Assembly: GCF_014207375.1 (NCBI RefSeq)
Contig: NZ_JACHEE010000004.1
Location: 248,001 to 312,000, forward strand
Direction: 5' to 3'
DNA: 64,000 nt
Source: Arthrobacter sp. AZCC_0090
GTDB taxonomy: Bacteria; Actinomycetota; Actinomycetes; Actinomycetales; Micrococcaceae
The notes below the pieces were generated by a model, which did not search any database, had not been told where the DNA came from, and saw only the letters and a list, made by a program, of their open reading frames with translations. The position numbers were made by a program, and so were the translations under genes. Positions within the stretch are counted from its first letter, which is position 1. Each line of letters begins with the position of its first letter. Positions 9,701-20,712 of this stretch are shown in pieces.

Positions 9701-11143
9701 TCAGCACTCCACGACGTTGACGGCGAGGCCTCCCATGGCGGTTTCCTTGTATTTGGAGGACATGTCCTTGCCGGTCTCCCGCATGGTCACGATGACCTCG
9801 TCGAGGGACACCCGGTGCGTGCCGTCGCCCCAGAGCGCCATTTTCGCGGCGTTGATAGCTTTGGCCGCGGCGATCGCGTTGCGTTCGATGCAGGGGATCT
9901 GCACGAGCCCGCCGATCGGATCGCAGGTCAGGCCCAGGTTGTGTTCCATCGCGATCTCGGCCGCGTTCTCCACCTGTGCCGGGGAGCCGCCCATGACTTC
10001 GGCCAGGCCCGCGGCGGCCATCGAGGACGCGGACCCGACCTCGCCCTGGCAGCCGACCTCGGCGCCGGAGATCGAGGCCTGTTCCTTGTAGAGCACTCCG
10101 ACCGCGCCCGCGGCAAGCAGGAACTTCACCACGACGTCGTCGCGGTCGGCCTGGGTGGCCTTATCCATGCCCGGGGCGAAGTGCAGGGCGTAGTAGAGCA
10201 CGGCGGGGATGATCCCGGCGGCACCGTTCGTGGGGGCGGTGACCACGCGCCCGCCCGAGGCGTTTTCCTCGTTCACGGCCAGCGCGATCAGGTTCACCCA
10301 CTCCTGCCAGTACTTCGGGTCCCGGTAGTCGGGGTCCTGGTCCTTGGTTTCCTTCAACAGGCGTTCGTGCCAGTCGGGGGCCCGACGGCGGACCTTCAGT
10401 CCGCCGGGCAGCACGCCTTCGCGCTTGAGGGACGTTTCGACGCAGGCTTCCATGACGGACCAGATGTGCAGCAGGCCTTCGCGGATTTCCTCTTCGCTCC
10501 GGGAGGCGCGCTCGTTGATGAACATGATGTCCGAAATGCCGAGTCCCTTGGAGGCGCAGCGGCCCATCAGTTCGGCGGCGGTGCGGAAGGGCAGCGGGAG
10601 TTCCTTCTTGGACTCCTCCAGTTCCTTCCGGGCCGCGTCCTCCTCGCCCTCGCGGACAATGAACCCGCCGCCCACGGAGAAGAACGTGGCCTCATGAAGC
10701 ACCTCGCCGTCGGCGCCGGAGACGGAGAACTTCATCCCGTTCGTATGCCGGGGCAGAACCGTGAGGGGGTGCAGGATCATGTCCGACTCCCCGTACGGCA
10801 GGGCCACCCCGGACTCCGGGCCGGCGCCGGGATCGACGGCGCCGGCCAGGTTCAGGGTGCCGGTTCCGGCGATCGAGGCGAGCCGTTCCTCCACTTCCTC
10901 GGGGAGGATGACCTCGGGGTGGTAACCCTCCAGACCGAGCAGCACCGCGGTCATGGTGCCGTGGCCCCGGCCGGTAGCCGCCAACGAACCGTACAGATCA
11001 ACGCGCAGGGAAGCCACACGGTCCAAGGCACCGGACTCCTTCAGCTCGCCCGCGAACACCGCCGCGGCACGCATCGGCCCCACGGTATGCGAACTCGAAG
11101 GACCAATCCCAATGGAAAAAAGATCGAAGACGCCAACAGCCAT
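9701..11143 (-). CDS. sdaA: L-serine ammonia-lyase (serine dehydratase), iron-sulfur type
   Basis: The enzyme deaminates L-serine to pyruvate and ammonia using a [4Fe-4S] cluster. At 480 residues it is the single-chain form with fused beta and alpha domains. It opens with [22 protein letters not shown]. The C-terminal domain has the serine-dehydratase stretch [16 protein letters not shown], the cysteine-containing [20 protein letters not shown], and a terminal NVVEC whose Cys can occupy the active site in family members. It follows glyA on the same strand after a 167-base gap holding an intergenic repeat, so glycine can flow via serine to pyruvate. Confidence 0.96.
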   Translation of the reverse strand: MAVGVFDLFSIGIGPSSSHTVGPMRAAAVFAGELKESGALDRVASLRVDLYGSLAATGRGHGTMTAVLLGLEGYHPEVILPEEVEERLASIAGTGTLNLAGAVDPGAGPESGVALPYGESDMILHPLTVLPRHTNGMKFSVSGADGEVLHEATFFSVGGGFIVREGEEDAARKELEESKKELPLPFRTAAELMGRCASKGLGISDIMFINERASRSEEEIREGLLHIWSVMEACVETSLKREGVLPGGLKVRRRAPDWHERLLKETKDQDPDYRDPKYWQEWVNLIALAVNEENASGGRVVTAPTNGAAGIIPAVLYYALHFAPGMDKATQADRDDVVVKFLLAAGAVGVLYKEQASISGAEVGCQGEVGSASSMAAAGLAEVMGGSPAQVENAAEIAMEHNLGLTCDPIGGLVQIPCIERNAIAAAKAINAAKMALWGDGTHRVSLDEVIVTMRETGKDMSSKYKETAMGGLAVNVVEC

Positions 11144-11186
11144 TGTCGGTTCCTAACTAGATAGTAATGGTGAGGTGACCAGCAGG

Positions 11187-11294
11187 CCCCTTCGGGCCCG
11201 GCCTCCGGCAGCATGCGTCTAAGGGAGCGTCACGTCCGCCCAGCGGGCGTCTACGCGACCGAGCATGCAGAGGAGGTCGGACCCGACGGGCTTA
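11187..11294. repeat. intergenic repeat, copy A (glyA-sdaA spacer)
   Basis: This block of about 108 bases is nearly identical to the copy at 13355-13461. It contains the core CCGGCAGCATGCGTCTAAGG, an internal hairpin CGTCCGC-CCA-GCGGGCG, and a terminal GAGCATGCAGAGGA. The ends GCATGC...GCATGC make it partly palindromic. It has no coding capacity. It could be a non-autonomous mobile element or a conserved RNA structure. Confidence 0.75.
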
Positions 11295-11310
11295 CCGATC
11301 CGAACCCGGA

Positions 11311-12644
<1,334 letters not shown>

Positions 12645-12648
<4 letters not shown>

Positions 12649-13028
12649 AGCTCGCCGCCGTTCTTGGAAGCGTATTCCTCAGCAGAAAGCAGCGGGCCGT
12701 CGGACTCGGCGGCCACCTTGAAAAGCCAACCCGCACCGTACGGATCGTTGTTGATCAGGGCAGGATCGTCGACGACGGCGGAGTTCACTTCCGTGACCTC
12801 GCCAGTCACCGGGGAGTACAAGTCCGAAACGGACTTCGTGGATTCAACCTCGCCGCACGTCTCACCAGCGGTCACAGCAGAACCGACCCCGGGCAAGTCA
12901 ACGTACACGATGTCGCCGAGGGCATCGGTGGCCACGGCGGAGATACCGACAGACACGAGGTTGCCGGCCTCCCGGGCAACCCACTCGTGCTCGTCGGAGT
13001 ACTGCAGTTCAGGTGCAACTTTTGCCAT
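12645..13028 (-). CDS. gcvH: glycine cleavage system H protein
   Basis: The lipoyl carrier of the glycine cleavage system shuttles the aminomethyl group between GcvP, GcvT and the dihydrolipoyl dehydrogenase. It has 127 residues, the usual size. The lipoylation site is [12 protein letters not shown], with the target Lys at 65, followed by the conserved [11 protein letters not shown]. The ATG is preceded by AAAGGAAAAACA, a good ribosome site. It overlaps glyA at its 3' end, while a 487-base non-coding spacer with repeats separates it from gcvT upstream. That spacer is unusual, because these genes are normally packed. Confidence 0.98.
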
Positions 13029-13096
13029 GTGTTTTTCCTTTGCGTTTGAAACTCTTGGTCAATCAATTGTGGTCGGTTACGCGGCGCGAGTGCGCC

Positions 13097-13144
13097 ATCC
13101 TCTGCATGCTCGCTCGTTCCTCGCTTAGACGCATGCTGCCGGAT
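13097..13144. repeat. intergenic repeat, copy C (inverted, internally shortened)
   Basis: On the minus strand this 48-base block reads ATCCGGCAGCATGCGTCTAA, then an altered centre, then GAGCATGCAGAGGAT. It therefore matches both ends of copies A and B but lacks their internal hairpin. It is inverted relative to copy B, so the two bracket about 210 bases of the gcvT-gcvH spacer. Confidence 0.75.
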
Positions 13145-13354
13145 ACCTCACTCCCGCCGCTAGAAGTCAGTTCAGTTTTCGGGGCCCACAGTTGCGGAAA
13201 GAAACATGGGCCTTTCGGTTTGGCTGTTGACCCGTGGTTCTCGTGGGCCTGTCGGTCCAACCTGCGGCAGGTGGCTCATTATCCAGCACCTTTGGCTTTC
13301 GAAAGCGAGAGCCAAAGGTGCCGGACTGAAGCTGAACCTAAGGCGAGCTACCGA
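13145..13354. other. non-coding interior of the gcvT-gcvH spacer with a perfect hairpin
   Basis: The segment between repeat copies C and B has no convincing gene. Its clearest feature is a 12-bp perfect stem, GCACCTTTGGCT (13286-13297) with AGCCAAAGGTGC (13310-13321), around a TTCGAAAGCGAG loop. A smaller palindrome, CCTGCGGCAGG, lies just before it. No T-run follows on the minus strand, so it is a poor intrinsic terminator. It may be an RNA-processing or stabilising structure. Confidence 0.5.
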
Positions 13355-13461
13355 GCCCCTTCGGGTGCCGGCATCCGGCAGCATGCGTCTAAGGGAGCGA
13401 CACGTCCGCTCAGCGGGCGTCTTCGCGACCGAGCATGCAGAGGATTGGACCCGACGGGCTA
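13355..13461. repeat. intergenic repeat, copy B (gcvT-gcvH spacer)
   Basis: This is a near-identical second copy of the block at 11187-11294, in the same orientation. It shares the core CCGGCAGCATGCGTCTAAGG, the hairpin CGTCCGC-TCA-GCGGGCG (one loop change) and the end GAGCATGCAGAGGA. The few differences are scattered substitutions. Paired changes would support a conserved RNA; here the hairpin arms are simply unchanged. Confidence 0.75.
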
Positions 13462-13515
13462 AACGCAACCACGGCCACTCGCCCAGCGGATCCGACGGGC
13501 TTAAGGCGAGACGAC

Positions 13516-14649
13516 TTACTTAGCTCGCTTGTAGAAAGGCAGTGCCACGACTTCGAAGGGCTCCGACTTGCCGCGCAGGTCTACGTCCAGGGCCGTGCCG
13601 AGTTCTGCGTGTTCGACGTCGACGTAAGCCAGCGCGACAGGGTAGCCGAGGGTGGGGCTGGGCTGGCCGGAGGTGACCTCGCCGACCACCACGCCGTCCT
13701 TGAGGACCGGGTAGTGGCTGCGCCCGGCACGGCGTCCCAGGCCTTTGAGGCCCACGAGCTTGCGGCCGCTGGTGGAACCAGCGCCCTCAGCCTTAAGGGT
13801 TTCCAGGGCGGCGCGGCCCACGAAGTCGCTTTCCTTGGCGAGCGATACCACCGGGCCCAGGCCTGCTGCGAAGGGGTTGCCTTCGCGGGAGAGCTCGTTG
13901 CCGTAGAGCGGCATGCCGGCCTCCAGGCGGAGGGAGTCGCGCGACGCCAGGCCGGCGGGGATCAGTTCGCCGTCTTCGGCGGCGGCTGCGATTGCTTGCC
14001 ACAGGGCCGCGGCGACGTCGTTGTCCACGAAGATCTCGAAGCCGTCCTCGCCGGTGTAACCCGTGCGGGCGAGCAGCAGGTCCGCAGTGTTCCCGGCAAA
14101 GGTGAAGGGCACCTCGACGGCGGCGTAGTACTTCAGCTCGGTGACCAGGGAGTGCTGGGCGGCAGGGACCAAGCGGAGGAGGATCTCCTCCGCTTGGGGG
14201 CCCTGGACTGCGATCAGCGAAGTTGCCGCGGAGGCATCCTGGACGACGACGTCGAAGTTGGCGGCGCGCTCGGCGAGAGCGGCCGCAACCACGGGAGCGT
14301 TGCCGGCGTTCGGAACCACGAGGAACTTGGAATCGCCACGGCGGTACGTGATGAGGTCGTCGATGATGCCGCCGTCTTCCTGGCAGATCAGGGAGTACTT
14401 GGCCTTGCCCACGGACATCGCGGAGATTTTGCCGACCAGCGCATAGTCGAGGAAAGCGGCGGCGTCGGGGCCGGTGACCCAGACTTCGCCCATGTGGGAA
14501 AGGTCGAACAGGCCTGCGGACTGGCGGACGGCGTGGTGTTCGGCCAGCTCGGAGGAATACTTCAGGGGCATCTGCCAGCCACCGAAATCAGTGAAGGAAG
14601 CGCCGAGTTTCTTGTGCTCTTCGTAGAGCGCAGTGTAGTTCTCAGTCAT
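13516..14649 (-). CDS. gcvT: glycine cleavage system T protein (aminomethyltransferase)
   Basis: The enzyme transfers the methylene carbon from the H-protein arm to tetrahydrofolate and releases ammonia. It has 377 residues. It opens with the substrate-domain signature [20 protein letters not shown], and later shows [16 protein letters not shown], the family's folate-region motif, plus a C-terminal [20 protein letters not shown]. The start overlaps gcvP by eight bases. Downstream, gcvH is separated by the 487-base repeat-bearing spacer. Confidence 0.98.
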   Translation of the reverse strand: MTENYTALYEEHKKLGASFTDFGGWQMPLKYSSELAEHHAVRQSAGLFDLSHMGEVWVTGPDAAAFLDYALVGKISAMSVGKAKYSLICQEDGGIIDDLITYRRGDSKFLVVPNAGNAPVVAAALAERAANFDVVVQDASAATSLIAVQGPQAEEILLRLVPAAQHSLVTELKYYAAVEVPFTFAGNTADLLLARTGYTGEDGFEIFVDNDVAAALWQAIAAAAEDGELIPAGLASRDSLRLEAGMPLYGNELSREGNPFAAGLGPVVSLAKESDFVGRAALETLKAEGAGSTSGRKLVGLKGLGRRAGRSHYPVLKDGVVVGEVTSGQPSPTLGYPVALAYVDVEHAELGTALDVDLRGKSEPFEVVALPFYKRAK

Positions 14650-17512
14650 CGTGGGGGTCCTGGTTCTCGAAGTCTTCGATCGGAGGGCAGGAGCAGACCA
14701 GGTTGCGGTCGCCTGCGGCGCCGTCGATGCGGCCTACGGGCGGGAAGTACTTGTCCTGCTTGAGGTGGTGGACCGGGAAGACGGCCTGCTCGCGGGAGTA
14801 TTCACGGTTCCAGTCAGAGCTCACGACGGCGGCAGCGGTGTGCGGTGCGTGGCGCAGCGGACTGTTCTCCACCGTGAAGTCGCCGTTGGCAACCTGGTCG
14901 ATTTCTTTGCGGATGGTGATCATGGCTTCGATGAAGCGGTCGATCTCGCCAAGGTCCTCGGACTCCGTGGGCTCCACCATGAGCGTGCCCGCGACGGGGA
15001 ACGCCAGGGTTGGGGCGTGGAAGCCGTAGTCGATGAGGCGCTTGGCGACGTCCTCCGCCGTGACTCCGGTTCGAGCGGTCAATTCGCGCAGGTCCAGGAT
15101 GCACTCGTGGGCCACAAGTCCGCCTTCGCCGGTGTAGAGAACCGGGAAGTACTCGTTGAGGCGGGAAGCGATGTAGTTCGCGGCCAGCAGCGCGGACTTG
15201 GTGGCCTCGGTCAGGCCTTCGCCACCCATGAGCTTCACGTAGGCCCAGGAGATCGGAAGGACACCCGCCGAACCGTAACGCGACGCGGAAATCGCAACGC
15301 CATGTCCGTCTTCGTGTGCTGCCTTATTGGCGTCGCCGGGCATGAACGGTGCGAGGTGGGCCTTGGCCGCGACCGGGCCTACGCCCGGTCCGCCTCCGCC
15401 GTGCGGGATGCAGAACGTCTTGTGCAGGTTCAGGTGGGACACGTCGCCGCCGAACTTGCCTGGCTGGGCCAAACCCACCAGTGCGTTCAGGTTGGCGCCG
15501 TCTACGTACACCTGGCCACCGGCCGCGTGCACGGAGTCGCAGATTTCGCGCACGTCGGCATCGTACACGCCGTGCGTGGACGGGTAGGTGATCATGATGG
15601 CCGAGAGGACGTCCTTGTTCGCGTCGATCTTGGCCTGCAGGTCCGCGTGGTCGATCGTGCCGTCGGCCGCGGTGGCCACCACAACCACTTTCATGCCGGC
15701 CAGCACGGCCGAGGCGGCGTTGGTGCCGTGGGCCGAGGCCGGGATGAGGCAGACGTTGCGCTGGAGGTCGCCGCGGGAGTGGTGGTAACCGCGGATGGCC
15801 AGCAGGCCCGCGAGCTCGCCCTGGGACCCGGCGTTGGGCTGGATGGAGACCTGGTCGTAGCCCGTGATCTCGGTGAGGTCAGCTTCCAAACCCTCGATCA
15901 GTTCACGCCAGCCCTCGGTCTGGGAATCCGGGGCGAACGGGTGGATCGAGGCGAACTCCGGCCAGGAGATCGCTTCCATCTCGGCCGTGGCGTTCAGCTT
16001 CATGGTGCACGAGCCGAGCGGGATCATAGTGCGGTCCAGCGCCAGGTCGCGGTCCGAAAGCTTGCGAATGTAGCGCAGCAGCTGTGTTTCGGAACGGTGG
16101 GTGTTGAACACCGGGTGCTGGAGGTAGTCGGAAGAGCGCTCGACGGCGGCCTCCAGCCCGAAGTCCTCTTCCGCGTCGGCGAGCGAAGCGCCGAAGACAC
16201 CGACGACGTCGGCGAGGATCGCCGTCGTGGTGGTCTCGTCGACCGAGACGCCAACAGTGTCGGCGTCGATGCCGCGCAGGTTGATGCCCTTGGCCTCGGC
16301 AGCGGCAATGATCCCGGCAGCCTTGCCCGGGACGCGGACGGTGACGGTGTCGAAGAAGCTGCCGTGCAGGACCTCAAGGCCGGCGGCCTTCAGGGAAGCA
16401 GCGAGGGTACGGGCGTGGTTGTGCGCAGTCTCGGCGATCGCCTTCAGGCCATCGGGGCCGTGGTAGACGGCGTACATCGAGGACACGATCGCCAACAGGG
16501 CCTGCGCGGTGCAGATGTTGGACGTGGCCTTTTCGCGGCGGATGTGCTGCTCGCGGGTCTGGAGGGCGAGGCGGTAGGCGGGAGTGCCGGCGTCGTCCTT
16601 GGAAACGCCCACCAAGCGGCCCGGCATCGAGCGCTCGAGGCCCTTCTGGACAGCCATGTAGGCGGCGTGCGGGCCGCCGAAGAACAGCGGCACGCCGAAG
16701 CGCTGGGTGGAGCCGACGGCGATGTCGGCGCCCTGCTCGCCCGGAGGCGTGATCAGGGTCAGGGCGAGCAGGTCCGCGGCGACGGTGACGAGGGCGCCGC
16801 GTTCCTTGGCGGCGGCGATCACGGCGGAGTGGTCGAATACCCGGCCGGAAACGCCCGGCTGCTGCAGCACGATGCCGTTGATGTCGCCGTCGGGCAGGCC
16901 CTGGGACAGATCGGCGATCTCCACCTCGAAGCCCAGCGCCTCGGCGCGGCCCTTCACGATCGCGATGGTCTGAGGAAGGCAGTCGGCGTCAAGGACGGTC
17001 TTGCCGTCGTGGGCCGTCTTGTCCTTGTTGGCGCGGCGCATCATGAGGACGGCTTCGGCAACGGCCGTGGCTTCGTCCAGCAGGGACGCGTTGGCGATCG
17101 GCAGGCCCACGAGGTCCTGGACCATGGTCTGGAAGTTGAGCAGTGCTTCGAGGCGGCCCTGGGAAATTTCCGGCTGGTACGGGGTGTAGGCCGTGTACCA
17201 GGCCGGGGATTCGAGGATGTTGCGGCGGATCACCGGCGGCGTGACGGTGTCGTAGTAGCCCTGGCCGATCATCTGCACGGCCGTCTTGTTCTTCGCCGCC
17301 AGCTTGCGAAGTTCAGCGAGAACTTCCACCTCGCTGAGGGCGTTCTGGAGCGTCAGTGCGACGTCCTGGCGGATGTCATTGGGAACCGCGGTGTCCACGA
17401 GCGAATCGACGCTGTCGTAGCCGACAGACTTGAGCATGATGTCAATGTCGGCCTGGCGACGGGCGCCTATATGCCGATCTACGAACGTAGTGGAGGTTGA
17501 ACTAACCGTCAC
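14642..17512 (-). CDS. gcvP: glycine dehydrogenase (decarboxylating), GcvP P protein
   Basis: This PLP enzyme decarboxylates glycine and passes the aminomethyl group to GcvH. At 956 residues it is the full-length fused form. It opens with [19 protein letters not shown], carries the PLP motif [18 protein letters not shown] near residue 705, and a Gly-rich [20 protein letters not shown] after it. It is the first gene of the glycine block and sits directly downstream of a tandem glycine riboswitch. An AAGGAACTCC ribosome site precedes the ATG. The opposite strand stays open for almost the whole gene, an effect of its codon bias. Confidence 0.98.
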   Translation of the reverse strand: MTVSSTSTTFVDRHIGARRQADIDIMLKSVGYDSVDSLVDTAVPNDIRQDVALTLQNALSEVEVLAELRKLAAKNKTAVQMIGQGYYDTVTPPVIRRNILESPAWYTAYTPYQPEISQGRLEALLNFQTMVQDLVGLPIANASLLDEATAVAEAVLMMRRANKDKTAHDGKTVLDADCLPQTIAIVKGRAEALGFEVEIADLSQGLPDGDINGIVLQQPGVSGRVFDHSAVIAAAKERGALVTVAADLLALTLITPPGEQGADIAVGSTQRFGVPLFFGGPHAAYMAVQKGLERSMPGRLVGVSKDDAGTPAYRLALQTREQHIRREKATSNICTAQALLAIVSSMYAVYHGPDGLKAIAETAHNHARTLAASLKAAGLEVLHGSFFDTVTVRVPGKAAGIIAAAEAKGINLRGIDADTVGVSVDETTTTAILADVVGVFGASLADAEEDFGLEAAVERSSDYLQHPVFNTHRSETQLLRYIRKLSDRDLALDRTMIPLGSCTMKLNATAEMEAISWPEFASIHPFAPDSQTEGWRELIEGLEADLTEITGYDQVSIQPNAGSQGELAGLLAIRGYHHSRGDLQRNVCLIPASAHGTNAASAVLAGMKVVVVATAADGTIDHADLQAKIDANKDVLSAIMITYPSTHGVYDADVREICDSVHAAGGQVYVDGANLNALVGLAQPGKFGGDVSHLNLHKTFCIPHGGGGPGVGPVAAKAHLAPFMPGDANKAAHEDGHGVAISASRYGSAGVLPISWAYVKLMGGEGLTEATKSALLAANYIASRLNEYFPVLYTGEGGLVAHECILDLRELTARTGVTAEDVAKRLIDYGFHAPTLAFPVAGTLMVEPTESEDLGEIDRFIEAMITIRKEIDQVANGDFTVENSPLRHAPHTAAAVVSSDWNREYSREQAVFPVHHLKQDKYFPPVGRIDGAAGDRNLVCSCPPIEDFENQDPHDD

Positions 17513-17569
17513 GAAGGAACTCCATTAATAAGGCGGCGCAGGGTACGCCACAGCTAATTGGGTTCCTCC

Positions 17570-17798
17570 CCGCTCTGTATTGGACCTGAGAGTTTCCGCG
17601 AATCCGTGCTTGTGGCACTGCTTCGCTTGCACCGTCGGTGAGCACAGCGTGGTCGGGTGTCAGGGACACCCGTGGACAGCTTGCTGCTTTCCAGAGTTGC
17701 CTTGCCGCGGCGGTACATGGGCCTGAGAGATTCCTGGGGAGGGTTTGCTCCTACGGCGCCTGCATCACATGCCTGCAGGACTCTCCCGCCGCAGATCA
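17570..17798 (-). promoter_or_regulatory. tandem glycine riboswitch controlling gcvP
   Basis: On the minus strand the leader has two glycine-aptamer halves in a row. The first has GCGGGAGAGTCC, GGCGCCGTAGGAGCAAACC and AATCTCTCAGGCC. The second has GGCAACTCTGGAAAGCAG, ACCGACGGTGCAAGCG and GGAAACTCTCAGGTCC followed by ATACAGAG. These are the conserved elements of the class, in the right order, and the element ends about 60 bases before gcvP. Glycine would turn on its own breakdown. The exact boundaries are estimates. Confidence 0.93.
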
Positions 17799-17902
17799 AA
17801 GGCGTATTCAGTTATGTGAATCAAGAGTGGTTGCCGGTGACGGCTGCCACAACTGTCAATTGTCCTATGGACTGCTCGCGTCCGCAAATGTTCCGCGCCG
17901 CC

Positions 17903-18442
17903 TCAGTCACGGAGGCGCTCGACGGCGGCCAGCAGCGCGCCGACGTCGGCGTTCCTCTCGCTCGCATTGGCTCCCGGGCCGCCTTCAAGCATTGCGTTGA
18001 AATAGAGTCCGTCGCCCATATACCGGACCGCCCTGGCCATCTCCGGACCCACTTCCTCGGCGAGCACATCCAGCCATTGCTGCTGAATCCCCGCAAAGCG
18101 CCTGCGGGTTTCCTCGTGCGCTACTTCCGCGAGTCTCGTGGCGGCCACGAACACCCGGTCCATGGGGGTATCGGCCCAAAGGGAGGACTTGATGAAGAAC
18201 GCCGAGGCGCCCTCGGGAGCCGCCTTCATGGCCTCGATGTCCAGTGCCGCGAGCGCGTCCATGCGTTCGAGCAGGGCGCTGATCATGGCTTCCTTGTTGG
18301 GGAAGTGATAGAGCAAGCCACCTTTGGAGACTCCTGCGCGTTTGGCGACGGCGTCGAGCGTGGCAGCCCGCTCCCCCACCTCGATCAGCAAGGCTTCAAA
18401 GGCATCCAGGACGGCGTCCCGGGCAATAGGTTTTCGCGGCAT
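17903..18442 (-). CDS. TetR/AcrR family regulator
   Basis: The 179-residue regulator (from MPRKPIARDAVL) has the N-terminal TetR helix-turn-helix AVAKRAGVSKGGLLYHFPNKEA and an all-helical ligand domain. Two further ATGs, 9 and 12 bases upstream, are also possible. It is divergent from the MFS exporter gene. The space between them holds a perfect dyad beside the MFS start, so it most likely represses that exporter and responds to an exported compound. The inducer is unknown. Confidence 0.93.
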   Translation of the reverse strand: MPRKPIARDAVLDAFEALLIEVGERAATLDAVAKRAGVSKGGLLYHFPNKEAMISALLERMDALAALDIEAMKAAPEGASAFFIKSSLWADTPMDRVFVAATRLAEVAHEETRRRFAGIQQQWLDVLAEEVGPEMARAVRYMGDGLYFNAMLEGGPGANASERNADVGALLAAVERLRD

Positions 18443-18474
18443 GGTGTCCATCATCCCCTAGTTGGATACGTCGG

Positions 18475-18486
18475 TTCGATATCGAA
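18475..18486. promoter_or_regulatory. palindrome in the TetR-MFS divergent promoter
   Basis: TTCGATATCGAA is a perfect 12-bp palindrome about 33 bases before the TetR start. It could be part of the regulator's own operator or promoter. It differs from the dyad beside the MFS start, so the same protein may not bind both. Confidence 0.4.
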
Positions 18487-18509
18487 GTCGATACAGCAAG
18501 TTGAAACTA

Positions 18510-18525
18510 TACCGTCCAGACGGTA
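18510..18525. promoter_or_regulatory. TetR-type operator before the MFS gene
   Basis: TACCGTC-CA-GACGGTA is a perfect inverted repeat five bases before the first ATG of the exporter. Its size and symmetry fit a TetR/QacR-type site. It would block transcription or initiation of the exporter. The adjacent TetR gene is the natural partner. Confidence 0.8.
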
Positions 18526-18530
18526 CAGTT

Positions 18531-20078
18531 ATGTTCATGTTCAGCCCATCCACAACCCAGTACCCCCGCATCCCGACCACCCAATCCGCACCGTGGCGCG
18601 ATTGGGCTGCCCTGGCACTCTTGATGTTCCCAGTGCTGCTGGTGGCTGTGGACAATACCGCGCTGACATTTGCCTTGCCGGAAATTGCCCGGACACTGGA
18701 CGTCGGGGGCGTTCAGCTGCTGTGGATCGTAGACGTCTACGCACTGGTGCTCGCCGCACTGTTGGTGTCCATGGGAAGCCTGGGAGACAGGATCGGCCGC
18801 CGCCGCTTGCTGTTGATCGGCAGCACGGGCTTCGCCGCCGTTTCCGCGGCTACCGCCTTCGCTCCGTCGCCCGAATGGCTGATTGCTGGACGCGCCGGCA
18901 TGGGCATCTTCGGAGCCATGCTCATGCCGTCCACGCTGTCCCTGATCCGCAACATCTTCCCGGACCCCAACCGTCGCCGGCTTGCTGTCGCCGTGTGGGC
19001 CGCGGGATTCTCCGGCGGAGCCGCGCTCGGGCCGATCTTCGGCGGCTGGCTCGTGGAGCACTTCTGGTGGGGAGCCGTGTTCCTGGTTGCGGTGCCCTTG
19101 TTGCTGCCGCTGCTCGCCTTCGGCCCATTCCTCATTCCTGAGTCCAAGGACCGCAATCCGGGCAAGCCGGACGTCCCGAGCATCGTGCTGTCCATCCTCA
19201 CCATGGCGCCAGTGGTCTATGGCATCAAGGAAGTCGCAGTACACGGCTTCGGCCCTGCCCCCGCAGCCTTCATCGCGTTTGGCCTGGCCATGGGAATCGT
19301 CTTTGTCCGCAGGCAGCGCACTTTGGCGTCGCCCATGTTGGACGTGGGGCTTTTTGGGAACAAGGTGTTCAGCACGGCCATCATTGCCAACGTCCTGTCC
19401 CTGTTTTCCATGACGGGCTTCATCTACTTCTTCGCGCAACACTTGCAGCTCGTGGAGGGCCAGTCCCCCATGGAGGCAGGAATCGCCATGGTTCCGGCAC
19501 TGCTCGCCACCATCGTGGCGGGCCTGGTGGTGGTTCCACTCGTCAAGCGGATCCGCCCAGGGCTGGTGGTGGCATCCGGCCTGACGTTGAGCGCCGTGGG
19601 GTATCTCGTGGCGGCACTGGGCAACCATGGCCAGGGTCCGGGTTATCTTTTGACGGCACTCTTGCTGCTGGCCATCGGGGTTGGATCGGCGGAGACCATC
19701 TCCAACGACCTCATCCTGGGGGCCGTTCCTGCCGACAAGGCCGGCGCGGCCTCGGCGATCTCCGAGACAGGCTACGAGCTCGGTTCGCTGCTGGGCACTG
19801 CCGTGCTTGGCTCGATCCTGACTGCGTCCTATCAGCACCACCTGCTGCTTCCTGTTGAGTTGTCCGGCCATGCTGCCGAACGCTCACGGGAGACGCTCGC
19901 CGGAGCCGTGGATACCGCCGCGACACTTCCCCAGCCGCTGGCGGGGGCCCTGACCGCCGCGGCACGTGCCGCCTTTGAATCGGGTGTCCACATCACCGCG
20001 GCGATCGGGCTGGTACTGATGGCAGGCGCGGCAGTCCTTGCCGCCGTCGTGCTCCGTCGCGTGCCGACCGCAAAGTAG
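18531..20078 (+). CDS. MFS drug-efflux transporter, DHA2 (14-helix) type
   Basis: The 515-residue inner-membrane antiporter is predicted to export drugs or other organic molecules with protons. It has about 14 hydrophobic helices, an early Asp in AVDNTALTFALPEIA, motif A as GSLGDRIGRRRLLLIGS, and motif C-like AAGFSGGAALGPIFGGWLVE, all features of the QacA/SmvA-type DHA2 group. The ATG at 18531 is used because it follows the operator directly; a second ATG lies six bases on. Control by the divergent TetR gene is likely. The substrate cannot be deduced. Confidence 0.92.
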   Translation: MFMFSPSTTQYPRIPTTQSAPWRDWAALALLMFPVLLVAVDNTALTFALPEIARTLDVGGVQLLWIVDVYALVLAALLVSMGSLGDRIGRRRLLLIGSTGFAAVSAATAFAPSPEWLIAGRAGMGIFGAMLMPSTLSLIRNIFPDPNRRRLAVAVWAAGFSGGAALGPIFGGWLVEHFWWGAVFLVAVPLLLPLLAFGPFLIPESKDRNPGKPDVPSIVLSILTMAPVVYGIKEVAVHGFGPAPAAFIAFGLAMGIVFVRRQRTLASPMLDVGLFGNKVFSTAIIANVLSLFSMTGFIYFFAQHLQLVEGQSPMEAGIAMVPALLATIVAGLVVVPLVKRIRPGLVVASGLTLSAVGYLVAALGNHGQGPGYLLTALLLLAIGVGSAETISNDLILGAVPADKAGAASAISETGYELGSLLGTAVLGSILTASYQHHLLLPVELSGHAAERSRETLAGAVDTAATLPQPLAGALTAAARAAFESGVHITAAIGLVLMAGAAVLAAVVLRRVPTAK

Positions 20079-20241
20079 GCCGCCAGTTGCCTTCGGCGAA
20101 GGCTTTGAGGGCATCGAGGAGTCCCTCGGTGCCCTCTTTGCGGCCTTCAACGGTCCTCCGCAGTGAAGTAGGCATCTTGCTCGGTCCGGGTGAGGCGGCA
20201 CCCACAAGGTTCCACAGGGAAGCACCGCTAGGCTGGGCACC

Positions 20242-20679
20242 ATGAGCACAGCCGAACAAAAGTCCACGTGGCACGCCGAACACAAGGCGACCTTGAGTTC
20301 GGGTCAGCGGGCCGCCGATGTCATGCGCAATGGAATGGGCAGCTGGCCGTTTGTTGGCGGCTTCATCCTCTTCATGCTGGTGTGGGCGGCCATCAATACG
20401 TGGGTCCTGCAAGGCCACGCCTGGGACCCCTACCCGTTCATCCTGCTGAACCTGTTCCTGTCCATGCTGGCCGGGCTTCAGGGAGCGATCCTCTTGATCG
20501 CCGCCAAACGACAGGATGCGATTGCGGCCGCTATGGCCCAACACGACTACGACACAGACGTCGCTGCGCGGTCGGACATTGGCCTGCTGTTGAAGATTAA
20601 CGAACAACAGCTGGAGATCCTGCGTGAGCTTCGCAGGATCACTCCCGATTCGGTTTCCGTCCCGCCGACGGCGCGCTGA
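20242..20679 (+). CDS. DUF1003 family membrane protein
   Basis: The 145-residue protein has two membrane helices (about 38-58 and 66-87) joined by a short WDPYPFILLN loop, the hallmark of DUF1003, and a C-terminal cytoplasmic helix KINEQQLEILRELRRI. Its function is unknown. The ATG follows CTAGGCTGGGCACC without a clear ribosome site. It lies 163 bases after the MFS gene, and the gap shows no other convincing gene. Confidence 0.85.
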   Translation: MSTAEQKSTWHAEHKATLSSGQRAADVMRNGMGSWPFVGGFILFMLVWAAINTWVLQGHAWDPYPFILLNLFLSMLAGLQGAILLIAAKRQDAIAAAMAQHDYDTDVAARSDIGLLLKINEQQLEILRELRRITPDSVSVPPTAR

Positions 20680-20712
20680 GGTTAGACGGCGCTGAGGTTA
20701 CCCGGCCCCCAA

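Noticed and set aside
9815..11164. A 449-codon open frame on the plus strand opposite sdaA
   Set aside because: Same effect: His/Gly/Arg-rich product without domains opposite a certain gene.
13286..13321. The 12-bp hairpin in the gcvT-gcvH spacer as an intrinsic terminator
   Set aside because: No T-run follows on the transcribed strand. It is kept only as a structure of unknown role.
14651..17500. A 949-codon open frame on the plus strand opposite gcvP
   Set aside because: It is a side effect of GC-rich codon bias in gcvP. The product is low-complexity with no domain, while gcvP itself is unmistakable.
19993..20607. A minus-strand open frame including a possible 60-residue peptide opposite the MFS 3' end and the DUF1003 gene
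   Set aside because: It overlaps two solid plus-strand genes and shows no family features.
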